Below are positions 50,716-61,019 of a stretch of 64,000 bases of DNA, one piece after another. Made by a program: the position numbers and the translations under genes. The notes beneath the pieces are model-generated. The model made no database searches, was not told the origin of the DNA, and saw only the letters and a program-made list of their open reading frames with translations. The first letter of the stretch is position 1. Every line of letters starts with the position of its first letter. The stretch comes from Betaproteobacteria bacterium. GTDB taxonomy: Bacteria; Pseudomonadota; Gammaproteobacteria; Burkholderiales; SHXO01. The stretch spans positions 32,392-96,391 of the forward strand of contig JANXRW010000157.1 in assembly GCA_025356655.1 (NCBI GenBank). Direction: 5' to 3'.

Positions 50716-51780
50716 TCAGACGGCAGCGGGATAGGAGCCAAGGATCTTCAAGAAGGAGGCACGGTCCTCCAACTCGCCCAGTGCGGCGGCCACGGGCGCG
50801 TCGTTCTCGTGACCGTCCACGTCCACGAAGAACAGGTACTCCCAGAGACCCTGCCGAGACGGCCTCGACTCCAGGCGCGTCATGCTCACGCCGTGCCGGG
50901 CGAAGGGGCCCAGTAGGTCGTGCATGGCACCGGGCCGGTTGCGGGCGGAGACGATGAGCGAGGTCTTGTCACGCCCGGAAGGTGCGGCACCCCGAGGCGA
51001 GAGCACCAGGAATCGGGTGATGTTGTTCGGGTGGTCCTCGATGTTCTCGGCGAGCAGCGACAACTGGTATAGGGCAGCGGCCGCGCGCGACCCGAGGCAA
51101 GCGCCGGCGTCGTCGCCGGCGGCCCGCTTAGCCCCGTCGGCGTTGCTCGGCACGGCTACGCGCTCAGTGTCGGGCAGGTGCGCGTTGAGCCATCCCTGGC
51201 ACTGGGCCAAGCTCTGCGCATGGCCGTAGACCCGTGCGATCGCCGCCCAGTCCGTTACCCGGCTCATGAGGCACTGGCGCACCGGCAGCGCCACTTCCCC
51301 GCAGATGCGTGCGGCGGTGGTGGTGAGCAGGTCCATGGACCTGCCGACTGCACCCTCGGTAGAGTTCTCCACGGGTACCACGGCAAAGCCCGCCTGTCCG
51401 CCTTCCACCGCCCGGAAAGCTTCGTCTATGGAAGCACAGGCTAGCGGGCGGATGGCACTGCCGAAGTGGCGTAGGGCAGCCTCCTCGCTAAAGGTACCCT
51501 GTGGGCCAAGGAAGGCCACGGTCAGGCCCTGCTCCAGCGCGCGGCAAGCGGAGATAACCTCGGTGAACAGACGCACGATAGCCGCACCAGGCAGGGGTCC
51601 GGGGTTGAGCGCCTGCAACCGGCGCAGTACCTGGGCTTCACGCTCAGGCCGGTACACCGGGGCGCCGCCCTTGAGTTCGCCGATCCGATGGGCCAGCCCG
51701 GCGCGCTCGTTGAGCAGTTGCAGCACCTGCTCGTCGACAGCATCGATGCGGGCACGGAGCTCTGCGATGGGATCGCTCAC
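50716..51780 (-). CDS. pheA: Bifunctional chorismate mutase / prephenate dehydratase
   Basis: A 354-residue three-domain protein. It has an AroQ chorismate mutase (IAELRARIDAVDEQVLQLLNERAGLAHRIGELK), a prephenate dehydratase (FLGPQGTFSEEAALRHFG; VPVENSTEGAVGRSMDLL; NNITRFLVLS) and a C-terminal ACT regulatory domain (ARNRPGAMHDLLGPFARHGVSMTRLESRP). It channels chorismate to phenylpyruvate with phenylalanine feedback. It sits between serA and hisC with short gaps, in one amino-acid operon. Confidence 0.96.
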   Translation of the reverse strand: MSDPIAELRARIDAVDEQVLQLLNERAGLAHRIGELKGGAPVYRPEREAQVLRRLQALNPGPLPGAAIVRLFTEVISACRALEQGLTVAFLGPQGTFSEEAALRHFGSAIRPLACASIDEAFRAVEGGQAGFAVVPVENSTEGAVGRSMDLLTTTAARICGEVALPVRQCLMSRVTDWAAIARVYGHAQSLAQCQGWLNAHLPDTERVAVPSNADGAKRAAGDDAGACLGSRAAAALYQLSLLAENIEDHPNNITRFLVLSPRGAAPSGRDKTSLIVSARNRPGAMHDLLGPFARHGVSMTRLESRPSRQGLWEYLFFVDVDGHENDAPVAAALGELEDRASFLKILGSYPAAV

Positions 51781-51799
51781 GACAGGGCCTCCTGGACTT

Positions 51800-52978
51800 T
51801 CAAAGCGGGAGATAGCGAACCGAGAGCACGCCCGGGATCGCCGCGAGGCTGCGCAGCACAGGCTCGCCCACCGGACTGTCCACGTCCACCAGCGTATAAG
51901 CCATGTCGCGCCGGGACTTATTGAGCATGGTATGGATATTCAGTCCAGCCTGGGCCATGGTTGTGGATATCTGCCCCAACATGTTGGGCACGTTGGAGTT
52001 GGCGATGCCGACCCGGAAGGGGGATTCACGTTCCATCAGCACGTCGGGAAAATTGACCGAATTGCGCACGTTTCCGTGTTCCAGGAACTCGCGCAGCTGG
52101 TTTGCCACCATGACGGCGCAGTTCTCCTCTGCTTCCCGCGTCGAGGCGCCCAGGTGCGGCAGCGCCACCACGGCAGGGTTGCCACGCAGGCGCGGATCGG
52201 GAAAGTCGCATACATAGTTTCCCAGGCGCTTGGCCGCGATGGCGGCGAGCACCGCCTCCACGTCGACCACCGCGTCACGGGAAAAGTTCAGGAGCACCGC
52301 CCCATGGCGCAGGAGTTCCAGCCGGGCCGCGCTCGCTAGGTGACGCGTCGCATCGTTGAGCGGCACGTGCAACGTGAGGAACTCGCTGTTGCGGAACACC
52401 TCCTCCACGCTGTGGGCTCGGCGCACCTGCGAGGGCAGGCTCCAGGCCGCCTCGACGGTGATGTCCGGGTCGAACCCCAGGACCTTCATGCCCAGCCCGA
52501 TGGCCGCGTCGGCAACCAGGCAGCCGATGCGCCCAAGGCCGATGATTCCCAGGGTGCGCCCAGTGAGCTCGATGCCAGAGAAGTGCTTCTTCCCCGACTC
52601 GACCGCGGTGTCGATGGTATCGCCCTCGGCATCGAGGCTATCGACGAAGCGCAGGGCCGGTGCCAGATGGCGCGAAGCAAGCAGCAATCCGGCCACAACG
52701 AGTTCTTTCACGGCGTTGGCGTTAGCGCCCGGGGCATTGAACACGGGCACGCCGCGCGCGCTCATCTGATCTACGGGAATGTTGTTGGTGCCGGCGCCCG
52801 CTCGGCCGATGGCCTTCACCGACGGCGGGATCGGCGTGCGGTGCAGGTCCTGGGAACGCACCAGGATGGCATCGGGGGCCTCCACGTGGGGGCCCACCTG
52901 AAATTTTTCCGTTGGCAACAGACGCAGGCCCGTGGCGGAGATGGCGTTGATGGTCAGTACACGAAGCCGGTCAGGCAT
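51800..52978 (-). CDS. serA: D-3-phosphoglycerate dehydrogenase
   Basis: A 392-residue 2-hydroxyacid dehydrogenase from the ATG at 52978. It has the NAD motif [21 protein letters not shown], the substrate/catalytic regions [15 protein letters not shown] and [18 protein letters not shown], and a C-terminal ACT domain ([39 protein letters not shown]) that may bind serine. It catalyses the first step of serine synthesis; serC overlaps its start by 8 bp and catalyses the next. Confidence 0.94.
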   Translation of the reverse strand: MPDRLRVLTINAISATGLRLLPTEKFQVGPHVEAPDAILVRSQDLHRTPIPPSVKAIGRAGAGTNNIPVDQMSARGVPVFNAPGANANAVKELVVAGLLLASRHLAPALRFVDSLDAEGDTIDTAVESGKKHFSGIELTGRTLGIIGLGRIGCLVADAAIGLGMKVLGFDPDITVEAAWSLPSQVRRAHSVEEVFRNSEFLTLHVPLNDATRHLASAARLELLRHGAVLLNFSRDAVVDVEAVLAAIAAKRLGNYVCDFPDPRLRGNPAVVALPHLGASTREAEENCAVMVANQLREFLEHGNVRNSVNFPDVLMERESPFRVGIANSNVPNMLGQISTTMAQAGLNIHTMLNKSRRDMAYTLVDVDSPVGEPVLRSLAAIPGVLSVRYLPL

Positions 52979-54050
52979 GACGCGCCTCGAATTCAGCCAT
53001 GAAGCCCGCCAAGGCCTGTACCCCGGCCAGGGGCATGGCGTTGTACAGGGACGCACGCATGCCACCCACCGACCGGTGGCCCTTGAGCTGGAGGAAACCG
53101 GCGGCCTCGGCTTCCTTTAGAAACACCGGCTCGAGTTCCGTACGGCGAAGGGTGAAGGGCACGTTCATGCGCGATCGGTCCTCGCGCCGCACCGGATTCA
53201 CATACAACCCACTGCGATCGATGAGTTCGTAGAGTAACGCCGCTTTGTACGCGTTACGCTCCTCCATGGCGGACACGCCGCCTTGCTCCAGCATCCACTG
53301 GAAGGTCAGGCCTGCCATATAGATGGCCCAGGTAGGCGGGGTGTTGTACATGGAGTCGGCTTCGGCGTGCACGGCGTAATCGAGCATTGACGGCGTCCGC
53401 GCCGGCGCCTTGCCCAGGAGGTCCTCACGCACGATGACAATGGTAAGCCCGGCGGGGCCGATGTTTTTCTGAGCACCACCGTAGAGCAACCCGAAGCGCT
53501 CAATGGGCAATGGGCGCGAGAGCATGTTCGAGGAGATATCGCAGACCAGAGGCACGGCGCCAGCGTCCGGAATCCAATGGAACTCGACGCCGCCGATGGT
53601 TTCGTTGGCCGTGTAGTGGACGTAGGCCGCTTCCGCGGACAGCTGCCACTCTGACTGGACCGGGGCGTAGCTGAATTTCTGCGCCTCGCTGCTCGCGGCG
53701 ACGTTCACGTCACAGTATTTGCGGGCTTCCACGATGGCCTTCTTGGCCCATTCGCCCGTGTGAATGTAATCGGCGCGGCGACGCTCGCCGAGCAGGTTCA
53801 TGGGAACCATCGCGAACTGCGTCGTTGCCCCACCCTGCAGGAACAGCACTTTGTAGTTCTCCGGCACGGCCAGCAGTGTGCGCAGATCGGCCTCGGCGCG
53901 CTCGGCGATGGAGATGAACTCCTTGCCCCGGTGGCTCATCTCCATCACGGACATACCGCTGCCCCGCCAGTCGAGCAGTTCCTCGCGCGCCCGCTCGAGC
54001 ACGGGTTGCGGGAGGACAGCGGGGCCAGCACTGAAATTATAGATTTTCAT
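52971..54050 (-). CDS. serC: Phosphoserine aminotransferase
   Basis: A 359-residue PLP aminotransferase. It has [52 protein letters not shown], the PLP lysine in [18 protein letters not shown], and the C-terminal [16 protein letters not shown]. It acts in serine and pyridoxine synthesis. It lies 27 bp downstream of gyrA and heads the serC-serA-pheA-hisC-tyrA-aroA-cmk series. Confidence 0.96.
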   Translation of the reverse strand: MKIYNFSAGPAVLPQPVLERAREELLDWRGSGMSVMEMSHRGKEFISIAERAEADLRTLLAVPENYKVLFLQGGATTQFAMVPMNLLGERRRADYIHTGEWAKKAIVEARKYCDVNVAASSEAQKFSYAPVQSEWQLSAEAAYVHYTANETIGGVEFHWIPDAGAVPLVCDISSNMLSRPLPIERFGLLYGGAQKNIGPAGLTIVIVREDLLGKAPARTPSMLDYAVHAEADSMYNTPPTWAIYMAGLTFQWMLEQGGVSAMEERNAYKAALLYELIDRSGLYVNPVRREDRSRMNVPFTLRRTELEPVFLKEAEAAGFLQLKGHRSVGGMRASLYNAMPLAGVQALAGFMAEFEARHA

Positions 54051-54077
54051 GCGTTCGCGGATTCCGTCGGTTCTGGT

Positions 54078-56708
54078 CTACTCGTCCCCAGGCGTGGGTC
54101 CCGCCGAGGCCTCTGGCCCCGCGGACGAATCCTCGCCCTCCTCCTCAATACCGATGTCGCCGGTACTCTCCACGCTCTCCACCACCTTCTCCAGGCCGGC
54201 GAGCTTCTCGTCAGCGTCAAGGTTGATCAGCGTCACGCCCTGCGCACTGCGCCCGGTCTCGCGGATCTCGGCCACGCGCGTTCGGATGAGCACGCCGCCG
54301 GTGGTGATGAGCATCACCTCATCCTCGGGGCGCACGAGCCGGGCCGCTACCACCTTGCCGTTTCGGGCATTGGTTTGGATGGCGATCATGCCCTGCGAAC
54401 CCCGGTGATGGCGCGTGTATTCGCCCACGGGAGTGCGCTTGCCGTAGCCGTTCTCGGTCGCAGTGAGGACCATCTGCTCCTCGTCCACCGCCGCCACCAA
54501 CGAGATGACCGATTGGCCCGGGGCGAGCCGCATCCCGCGCACGCCGCGCGCGCCACGGCCCATGGGTCGAACGTCGCTTTCATTGAAGCGCACCGCCTTC
54601 CCGGCGTCGGAGAAGAGCAGCACATCCTGGCTGCCATCGGTAATGGCCACGCCGATGAGGTAATCGCCCTCATCGAGGTCCACAGCAATGATGCCGCTGG
54701 CGCGCGGCCGAGAAAAGTCCGACAGGGGTGTCTTCTTGACGGTGCCCTTGGCGGTAGCCATAAAGACGTAGCGCGCGTCGTCGAAGGTCCGCACGGGAAC
54801 GGCGGCGTTAATCTTCTCGCCGTCGCCCAGTGGCACCATGTTGATCATGGGCCGGCCGCGGCTGTTGCTGCTGCCCGCAGGCACCTCGTAGACCTTGAGC
54901 CAGTAGAGCCGCCCACGGCTTGAGAAGCACAGAATGTAGGCGTGCGTGTGCGCGACGAAGAGGTTGTCGATAAAGTCGTCCTCGCGCGTCGCGGCTGCTT
55001 GCCGTCCCCGTCCGCCGCGCTTCTGCGCACGATAGTCTGCCAAGGGCTGGGCCTTTATATAGCCCGCGTGGGACAGGGTGACCACCATGTCCGCCGGCGT
55101 AATCAGGTCCTCAATATTGACGTCCCCGCCATTGACCTCGATCTCACTGCGGCGAACATCGCCGAATTGGGTGCGAACGCCGTTTAACTCGTCGACCATG
55201 ATCGCGGTGATGCGCTCCGGGCGGGAGAGGATGTCCAGCAGGTCGGCGATGCGCTCCAGCGCGTCACGGTATTCCCCGACGATCTTGTCCTTTTCGAGGG
55301 CGGTGAGGCGCTGCAGTTGCATTTCCAGGATGCGTTGGGCCTGGATTTCGGAGAGACGGTAGCCCTCCGGCCCCAGCCCTAGCCCGGGGGCACTGGCCAG
55401 CGCTTCTGCCGCGAGGCCAGGGGCCTGGGAACGCAGCATCTCCTCCACCAAACTCGAGCGCCAGGGACGGGAGAGCAGGTCGCGCTTGGCGTCGGCGGGG
55501 GACGGCGAGGCCTTGATAAGCTCGATAATCTCATCGACGTTGGATAGCGCCACGGCTAAGCCTTCGAGGACGTGACCGCGGTCGCGCACTTTACGCAGCT
55601 CGTAGACTGTGCGCCGGGTGACCACCTCGCGACGGTGGCGCAGGAACTCCTCAATCAGCTGCTTAAGGTTGAGCAGGCGCGGCTGGCCATCTACCAGGGC
55701 AACCATGTTCATGCCAAAGCTGTCCTGGAGCTGCGTTTCCTTGTAGAGGTGGGCCAGCACCACGTCCGGGACCTCGCCGCGCTTCAACTCGATCACCACC
55801 CGCATGCCGGACTTGTCCGACTCGTCGCGGAGGTCCGAGATGCCCTCCAGTTTCTTCTCCCGCACCAACTCGCCGATCCGGATGAGCAGATTGGCCTTGT
55901 TGACTTGGTAGGGTAGTTCGTCCACCACCAGCGCTTGGCGGTTGCCGCGCTCCAGGTCCTCCACATGCACGCGCGCACGGATGATGACGCGCCCGCGGCC
56001 GGTGCGATAGCCTTCGCGCACCCCCTCGGTGCCGTAGATAATTCCTCGGGTGGGGAAGTCAGGGGCCGGGATCCGCTCGATTAGGTCATCGATGGTGAGA
56101 TCGGGATTGGCGAGTAGCGCCAGGCAGGCTTCCACCACCTCCGAGAGGTTGTGCGGAGGAATGTTGGTCGCCATTCCCACGGCGATCCCGGAGGAACCGT
56201 TAATCAGCAGGTTAGGGATCCGGGTGGGCAGGGCCGTGGGCTCCTGCTCCTTGCCGTCATAGTTTGGAACAAAGTCGACCGTTTCCTGATCGATGTCCGC
56301 CAGCATCTCTGCGGCGATACGCGACATGCGGCACTCGGTGTAGCGGTAAGCGGCCGGCGCATCCCCGTCCACCGAGCCAAAGTTGCCCTGCCCATCGATG
56401 AGCATGTAGCGCATTGAGAAGTCCTGCGCCATGCGCACCAACGCCTCGTAGGTGGCCGAGTCGCCGTGGGGGTGGTACTTGCCCAGGACGTCCCCGACGA
56501 TACGGGCGCACTTGACGTAGGGCCGATTCCAGGCATTATTCGCTTCATGCATGGCGAACAGGACCCGGCGGTGCACCGGCTTCAAGCCATCGCGCACATC
56601 GGGCAGTGCGCGCCCGACAATGACGCTCATGGCGTAGTCGAGATAGGACCGGCGCATCTCCTCTTCAAGGCTGACCGGGAGTGTTTCCTTGGCGAACTGA
56701 TCGATCAT
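54078..56708 (-). CDS. gyrA: DNA gyrase subunit A
   Basis: An 876-residue type IIA topoisomerase subunit from the ATG at 56708. The catalytic Tyr123 is in YRYTECRM, the quinolone-resistance region is [17 protein letters not shown], and the GyrA box [12 protein letters not shown] precedes a beta-pinwheel C-terminal domain. It ends with an acidic tail ([14 protein letters not shown]). Ser84 (E. coli Ser83) is retained, while the E. coli Asp87 position is Glu88 here. No clear Shine-Dalgarno precedes the ATG. Confidence 0.97.
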   Translation of the reverse strand: MIDQFAKETLPVSLEEEMRRSYLDYAMSVIVGRALPDVRDGLKPVHRRVLFAMHEANNAWNRPYVKCARIVGDVLGKYHPHGDSATYEALVRMAQDFSMRYMLIDGQGNFGSVDGDAPAAYRYTECRMSRIAAEMLADIDQETVDFVPNYDGKEQEPTALPTRIPNLLINGSSGIAVGMATNIPPHNLSEVVEACLALLANPDLTIDDLIERIPAPDFPTRGIIYGTEGVREGYRTGRGRVIIRARVHVEDLERGNRQALVVDELPYQVNKANLLIRIGELVREKKLEGISDLRDESDKSGMRVVIELKRGEVPDVVLAHLYKETQLQDSFGMNMVALVDGQPRLLNLKQLIEEFLRHRREVVTRRTVYELRKVRDRGHVLEGLAVALSNVDEIIELIKASPSPADAKRDLLSRPWRSSLVEEMLRSQAPGLAAEALASAPGLGLGPEGYRLSEIQAQRILEMQLQRLTALEKDKIVGEYRDALERIADLLDILSRPERITAIMVDELNGVRTQFGDVRRSEIEVNGGDVNIEDLITPADMVVTLSHAGYIKAQPLADYRAQKRGGRGRQAAATREDDFIDNLFVAHTHAYILCFSSRGRLYWLKVYEVPAGSSNSRGRPMINMVPLGDGEKINAAVPVRTFDDARYVFMATAKGTVKKTPLSDFSRPRASGIIAVDLDEGDYLIGVAITDGSQDVLLFSDAGKAVRFNESDVRPMGRGARGVRGMRLAPGQSVISLVAAVDEEQMVLTATENGYGKRTPVGEYTRHHRGSQGMIAIQTNARNGKVVAARLVRPEDEVMLITTGGVLIRTRVAEIRETGRSAQGVTLINLDADEKLAGLEKVVESVESTGDIGIEEEGEDSSAGPEASAGPTPGDE

Positions 56709-57142
56709 AGGCAATGGGAAATCCGATCTTGAGGTACGCGGGCAGGCCCAGCGGGGCCCCGGGGAGCCTTTCCCCAGCCACAAGACGAGCTAGGATGAAG
56801 AAATCCGGAGGTCACCTCGCAGGACGAGGGCGCAGGGGATAAATCGTAAAGTTTACCATGTAGGTGGCCGTACTTACAGCCCTGGGGCATGCGGTGGCGC
56901 GTGGGCTAAGCCCGCGCAACCCTTCAAAAAAGGTTCCGAATAGGTCGTTCGTGCTAACATTTCAGTGATATGTTTTGCGGGTGTGTTTTTCGAGGGTCAG
57001 ACGGCAGGCCCACACCGAACTGAAGCGACTACCTGCGCCACGGGCGCCCGGTGGGCGGGGAAGCCGGAAGTCGGCGCCCCATCTGCGGGTTTGCCGCGGA
57101 AGCGGTGCGGATATGCCAATAGATGTGTCCACAGGAGTCATC
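56709..57142. other. 434-bp divergent intergenic region between gyrA and the ompA-like gene
   Basis: It must hold the gyrA promoter (minus) and the ompA promoter (plus). A stem (CGTGGGC-TAA-GCCCGCG, about 56900-56916) and a TAACAT -10-like hexamer (56955-56960), with TTCCGA 15 bp before it, are visible; neither is certain. The plus-strand frame is open upstream of 57143, but its composition does not look coding. Confidence 0.45.
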
Positions 57143-58927
57143 ATGCACTTCCAGTTGAAGAAGACCATCGTCCACTTTTCGGTCCTGACCGCCCTCATTC
57201 CTGCCTTGGTCGCCATCGGCGCAGGGCTGCGCGATGGCAGCGGGCAGGCTGTCCGGCTTGGTGCCGGAGGCGGTTGCGTCGGCGACGGGCGGTCCTCCTC
57301 CCCTGGTCAAGGGCGCTGCGCCGAACCCGTCGCGAATTCTGGGCCCGCGAATCCGCTCGTCCGGTCACGTACGGCCCCCGTCCCGGCGGCGGTTGCCGCT
57401 GCGCCGCGAGAGGGCGTTTTTATCAATTCCGCCTCCACGCTGCTCTCCGCTACTAGTTACCTGCGCGATGCCTTCGGCAGCGCCGTGCGCCTCGGTGCAA
57501 CCCCAGACTGCTCGACCGATGGTCGGGGCACGGCGTGCAGCCAAGCCCTGGCGAAATCCGACTCCGAGCACGCCGCCACCGTCGTGGCCGCGCAACCCGC
57601 GGAGGGCATCATGGTCAACGGCGTGTCGGTCGCTGAGTTGCGTGACGCTACTGCAGCGCCCAAGATCGGCGCTTACGCGTATGACGCTCTGAGCCGCGTG
57701 GTCCGCACGGGCGCCCTCGGCGAGTGCGTGAAGACGGGTACCTGGACCCCGGAACTTGCCACGCCGGAATGCCACCCTGAACTCTTTGCCAAGCCGGCCG
57801 CAGCCAAAGCACCGGCGGCGGCATCCCCGGTCGCCGCACCAGCGGCAGCGCCGGCGCCTGCTCAAGCCGCGGCGACCGGCGACGACATGGCGCCGAAACC
57901 AGCCCCTGCCGGGGAGGATTCCGCCTTGGCGGCGGTACCCGCAGAACAGGCAAGTGAAGGCCGCGCAGGTGAGGACGGCATCATCGCCCACCATATGTAC
58001 ACCGAGGACAACGAGGGCGTGGCACCCGAAGAAGGCATCATCGCCAATCACGTCTACAGCGAGGACGATGACGGCAAGGCGCCCGAGGAAGGCATCATCG
58101 CTCACAACCTTTTTAGCGGTGACGACGAGGGTCGACCCGGCGAGGACGGCTTGCTCAGCCAGTCCATCTACAAAGATGAGGAGCAGGGCGGAGCGGCGCC
58201 GGACAGCGGGATCATCGCGCACCACATGTTCGGAGAAGAGGCTGAAGCCAGGGCGGGCGACGAAGGTATTATCGCCAACAACCAGTTCACGGACTCGGAC
58301 GAAGGCAAGCCGTCGGATGACGGGATTGTCGCCAACAACCAGTTCACGCAGGCAGATGACGGTAAGGCGCCTGAAGACGGCATCCTGGCGCAGAACCAAT
58401 TCGGGGAGGCCGACAACGGCATGCCTGCGGAGGACAAGATCGCGCCGCCCCGGGCAATCGACGAAGAGCCTGCCAAGGCGGCCCCAGCACCTTCCGAACC
58501 GCCGAACGCAGGCCCCCGCGAGAGCATAGAGAAGGGCACCCCCATCAAGATCACGCTGGGTGCCGGGACGCTCTTCAAGTTCGACCGGGCCGCACTTCTT
58601 CCCAAGGGCAAGGCAGAACTGAATGAACTCGTGGAGCGCCTAGGAGGCGTGCAGTACGACTCAATCGCGCTCGTGGGTTACACCGACCGGATCGGTTCCG
58701 TTCGTTACAACAAAGCACTCTCGAAGCGCCGCGCGGCCTCCGTGCAAAAATACCTGCAGCAGAAAGGGGTGAAGAGCGCAATGCTTAAAGCATCGGGGCG
58801 CGGAAAGTTGGATCCCGTGACCAAATTGTCGGACTGCAAGAATCTGCGCAAGAGGAAGCTGATCGCCTGCCTACAACCGGATCGCCGGGTCGAGGTCACG
58901 GTGCTGGGCTTCAAGCAGCCGAACTAA
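57143..58927 (+). CDS. OmpA-family outer-membrane / cell-wall-binding protein with repeat linker
   Basis: A 594-residue protein from the ATG at 57143 with AGGAG 5 bp upstream. The N-terminal hydrophobic segment (FSVLTALIPALVAIGAGL) serves as signal or anchor. Residues ~30-210 carry three related motifs of the type AVRLGA..C...C (GQAVRLGAGGGCVGDG; GSAVRLGATPDCSTDG; SRVVRTGALGECVKTGTWTPELATPEC). The last is the form usual in betaproteobacterial OmpA proteins. A Pro/Ala linker follows, then eight acidic repeats of about 19 residues (274-426). The peptidoglycan-binding OmpA domain is at about 470-594 (FKFDRAALLPKGKAELNELV; GYTDRIGSVRYNKALSKRRAASVQKYL; PDRRVEVTVLG). No eight-stranded barrel is evident. 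It probably tethers the envelope to peptidoglycan. A terminator follows. Confidence 0.88.
   Translation: MHFQLKKTIVHFSVLTALIPALVAIGAGLRDGSGQAVRLGAGGGCVGDGRSSSPGQGRCAEPVANSGPANPLVRSRTAPVPAAVAAAPREGVFINSASTLLSATSYLRDAFGSAVRLGATPDCSTDGRGTACSQALAKSDSEHAATVVAAQPAEGIMVNGVSVAELRDATAAPKIGAYAYDALSRVVRTGALGECVKTGTWTPELATPECHPELFAKPAAAKAPAAASPVAAPAAAPAPAQAAATGDDMAPKPAPAGEDSALAAVPAEQASEGRAGEDGIIAHHMYTEDNEGVAPEEGIIANHVYSEDDDGKAPEEGIIAHNLFSGDDEGRPGEDGLLSQSIYKDEEQGGAAPDSGIIAHHMFGEEAEARAGDEGIIANNQFTDSDEGKPSDDGIVANNQFTQADDGKAPEDGILAQNQFGEADNGMPAEDKIAPPRAIDEEPAKAAPAPSEPPNAGPRESIEKGTPIKITLGAGTLFKFDRAALLPKGKAELNELVERLGGVQYDSIALVGYTDRIGSVRYNKALSKRRAASVQKYLQQKGVKSAMLKASGRGKLDPVTKLSDCKNLRKRKLIACLQPDRRVEVTVLGFKQPN
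57962..58420 (+). repeat. Eight tandem ~19-residue acidic repeats in the OmpA-family protein
   Basis: The unit consensus is [KR]-[AP]-x-[ED]-[ED]-G-I-I-A-[NH]-[NH]-x-[FY]-x-x-[DE]-[DE]-[DE]-G, for example KAPEEGIIAHNLFSGDDEG and RAGDEGIIANNQFTDSDEG. Seven units are 19 residues and one is 20. The DNA copies have diverged (different codons), so the array is old and kept at the protein level. A degenerate ninth unit (MPAEDKIA) follows. Confidence 0.9.
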
Positions 58928-58951
58928 GACTCGGCTCTTCTCTTTAACCGG

Positions 58952-58979
58952 AAGCCCTGCTGCTGCAGGGCTTTTTTTT
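58952..58979 (+). terminator. Rho-independent terminator after the OmpA-family gene
   Basis: AGCCCTGC-TGCT-GCAGGGCT followed by eight T residues, 24 bp after the stop codon. The perfect 8-bp GC-rich stem makes this a strong terminator. It separates ompA from mtaD, whose ATG lies 10 bp beyond it. Confidence 0.9.
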
Positions 58980-58989
58980 GTGGGGCGCC

Positions 58990-60327
58990 ATGGACAGCTT
59001 GCCGGAAACCACCCTGCTGGAACCGCGCTGGATCATACCCGTGGACCCGCCCGGCCAAGTCCTCGAGCAACATAGCGTCGTGCTCAAGGGCAGCGTCATT
59101 GATTCGATTCTTCCCTCGCGGGAAGCACTGGCGACGCACCCGCGTGCCCCCAGGGTGGATCTTCCCACCCACGCACTTATCCCCGGCCTAGTCAACCTGC
59201 ACACGCATGCCGCCATGACCCTGCTGCGCGGCTTGGCGGACGACCTTCCGCTCATGGCTTGGCTGAAGGATCACATCTGGCCGGCGGAGGCGCAACACGT
59301 CGCACCGGAGTTTGTCTACGACGGCAGTCTGTTGGCCTGCGCGGAGATGCTGCGTGGGGGGGTGACTTGTTTCAACGACATGTATTTCTTCCCCGAGGAG
59401 ACGGCTCGGGCCGCCCACGAAGCGGGCATGCGAGGCTGCGTGGGGATCATCTGCGTGGACTTTCCCACCAGCTATGCCGCAGATGCAGACGACTATCTGC
59501 AGAAGGGCCTCACTGCCCGGGATCAGTGGACAGGGGAACCCCTGCTCTCCTTCTGCATGGCGCCGCACGCGCCCTATACCGTGGGCGATGCCACCTTCCG
59601 AAAAATCCTTACCTACGCCGAAGAATTGGATGTGCCGGTCACCGTCCACCTGCATGAGACGCGTGACGAGATCGAGGAAAGCCTCAAACGGTTCGGTGTG
59701 CGGCCGATCGAGCGATTGCATCGTTTGGGGCTGCTCTCGCCGTCGCTGATTGCTGTCCACGCCGTGCACTTGACCGAGGCGGAGATCGTTCTGCTGAGCG
59801 AGACTGGCTGTCACGTGGCGCACTGCCCCTCCTCTAACCTGAAACTCGGCTCCGGCATTGCACCGGTCGCGCGGATGCTGGAGCGGGGTGTCACGCTGGG
59901 CCTGGGTACCGACGGCAGCGCCAGCAACAACCAGTTGGACCTGATGGGAGAGATGCGCCTCGCTGCCCTACTGGCGAAGGGAGCTTCGGGCAGGCCGGAG
60001 GTACTACCAGCCGCCCAGGTGCTTTGCGCAGCCACGTTGGCTTCCGCGCGCGCGCTGGGCCTCGACCATCTCATCGGTTCCATCACCCCGGGCAAACGGG
60101 CCGATCTCACCGCCGTGAACCTCGGCGGCCTAGACATGTCTCCCTGTTACGACCCGATCTCGCACCTGGTCTATGCAGCGGGACGCAAGGACGTTTCCCA
60201 CGTATGGGTCGACGGCCGCCCACGTCTGCGTGATCGGCAACTCCTGGACATGGACACCGTGGAATTGCATCGGAAAGCTCACTTTTGGCAGCAGCGCATC
60301 GCCAGGACCTCCGGAGAAAGTCAGTGA
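58990..60327 (+). CDS. mtaD: 5-methylthioadenosine / S-adenosylhomocysteine deaminase family amidohydrolase
   Basis: A 445-residue metal-dependent amidohydrolase of the TRZ/ATZ family from the ATG at 58990. Metal and catalytic motifs are GLVNLHTHAAMTLLRG, VTVHLHETRDE, AVHAVHLTEAE, CPSSNLKLGSG and LGTDGSASNNQLDL. The composite C-terminal domain ends DLTAVNL. It probably deaminates MTA/SAH for nucleoside salvage and the methyl cycle; substrate assignment within the family is not certain. The stop overlaps the ubiG start. The mtaD-ubiG-gph order is common in betaproteobacteria. Confidence 0.9.
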   Translation: MDSLPETTLLEPRWIIPVDPPGQVLEQHSVVLKGSVIDSILPSREALATHPRAPRVDLPTHALIPGLVNLHTHAAMTLLRGLADDLPLMAWLKDHIWPAEAQHVAPEFVYDGSLLACAEMLRGGVTCFNDMYFFPEETARAAHEAGMRGCVGIICVDFPTSYAADADDYLQKGLTARDQWTGEPLLSFCMAPHAPYTVGDATFRKILTYAEELDVPVTVHLHETRDEIEESLKRFGVRPIERLHRLGLLSPSLIAVHAVHLTEAEIVLLSETGCHVAHCPSSNLKLGSGIAPVARMLERGVTLGLGTDGSASNNQLDLMGEMRLAALLAKGASGRPEVLPAAQVLCAATLASARALGLDHLIGSITPGKRADLTAVNLGGLDMSPCYDPISHLVYAAGRKDVSHVWVDGRPRLRDRQLLDMDTVELHRKAHFWQQRIARTSGESQ

Positions 60328-61019
60328 ATGCAGATCCGCTCGAACTCGACAAATTCAGCCGCCTAGCGAGCCGCTGGTGGGACCCGGACGGGGACTTCCG
60401 GCCCTTGCACCAGATCAACCCCCTACGACTGGGCTGGATCCAGGAACGCACGGGCGGACTCGCCGACAAGCGCGTGGTGGACGTGGGCTGTGGTGGCGGC
60501 ATCCTGGCCGAGAGCATGGCCGGCGCGGGTGCCCAGGTAACGGGCATCGACCTGTCCGAGGCGGCACTCGATGTCGCTCGACTTCACCTGCTGGAGAGTG
60601 GCGCGACGGTCGACTACCGGCACGTGGACGCCGAGGTCCTGGCCCAGGAAGCACCCGCATCCTTCGACGTGGTGACCTGCCTCGAGGTCCTGGAGCACGT
60701 CCCCGACCCCGCAGCGTACATCCGCACCTGTGCTGGACTGCTCAAACCCGGCGGCGACGCTTTTTTCGCCACCATCAACCGCAACCTGAAATCCTTCCTG
60801 TTCGCCATCCTGGGGGCAGAGTATGTCTTGAAGTTGCTTCCTCGCGGCACGCACGAATACGCGCGCTTCGTGCGCCCGGCGGAGCTTGCAGCCGGTTGCC
60901 GCACCGGTGGCCTTCAGGTGGCCGCCATGCGTGGCATGCTATACAACCCTCTCACCAAGGTCTTCTCTCTTAGCGACGATTTGGACGTTAACTATCTGCT
61001 GCACGCGCGCGCACCGTGA
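60324..61019 (+). CDS. ubiG: Ubiquinone biosynthesis O-methyltransferase
   Basis: A 231-residue SAM methyltransferase from a GTG at 60324 (VNADPLELDKFSRLASRWWDPDGDFRPLHQINPLRLGWI), with GGAG 7 bp upstream. Motif I is VVDVGCGGGILAESMAGAGAQVTGIDLS, the post motif is VTCLEVLEHVPDP, and FATINRNLKSFLFAILGAEYVLKLLPRGTHEY is diagnostic of UbiG. It performs both O-methylations of ubiquinone synthesis. It is coupled to mtaD (4-bp overlap) and gph (4-bp overlap). Confidence 0.96.
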   Translation: MNADPLELDKFSRLASRWWDPDGDFRPLHQINPLRLGWIQERTGGLADKRVVDVGCGGGILAESMAGAGAQVTGIDLSEAALDVARLHLLESGATVDYRHVDAEVLAQEAPASFDVVTCLEVLEHVPDPAAYIRTCAGLLKPGGDAFFATINRNLKSFLFAILGAEYVLKLLPRGTHEYARFVRPAELAAGCRTGGLQVAAMRGMLYNPLTKVFSLSDDLDVNYLLHARAP

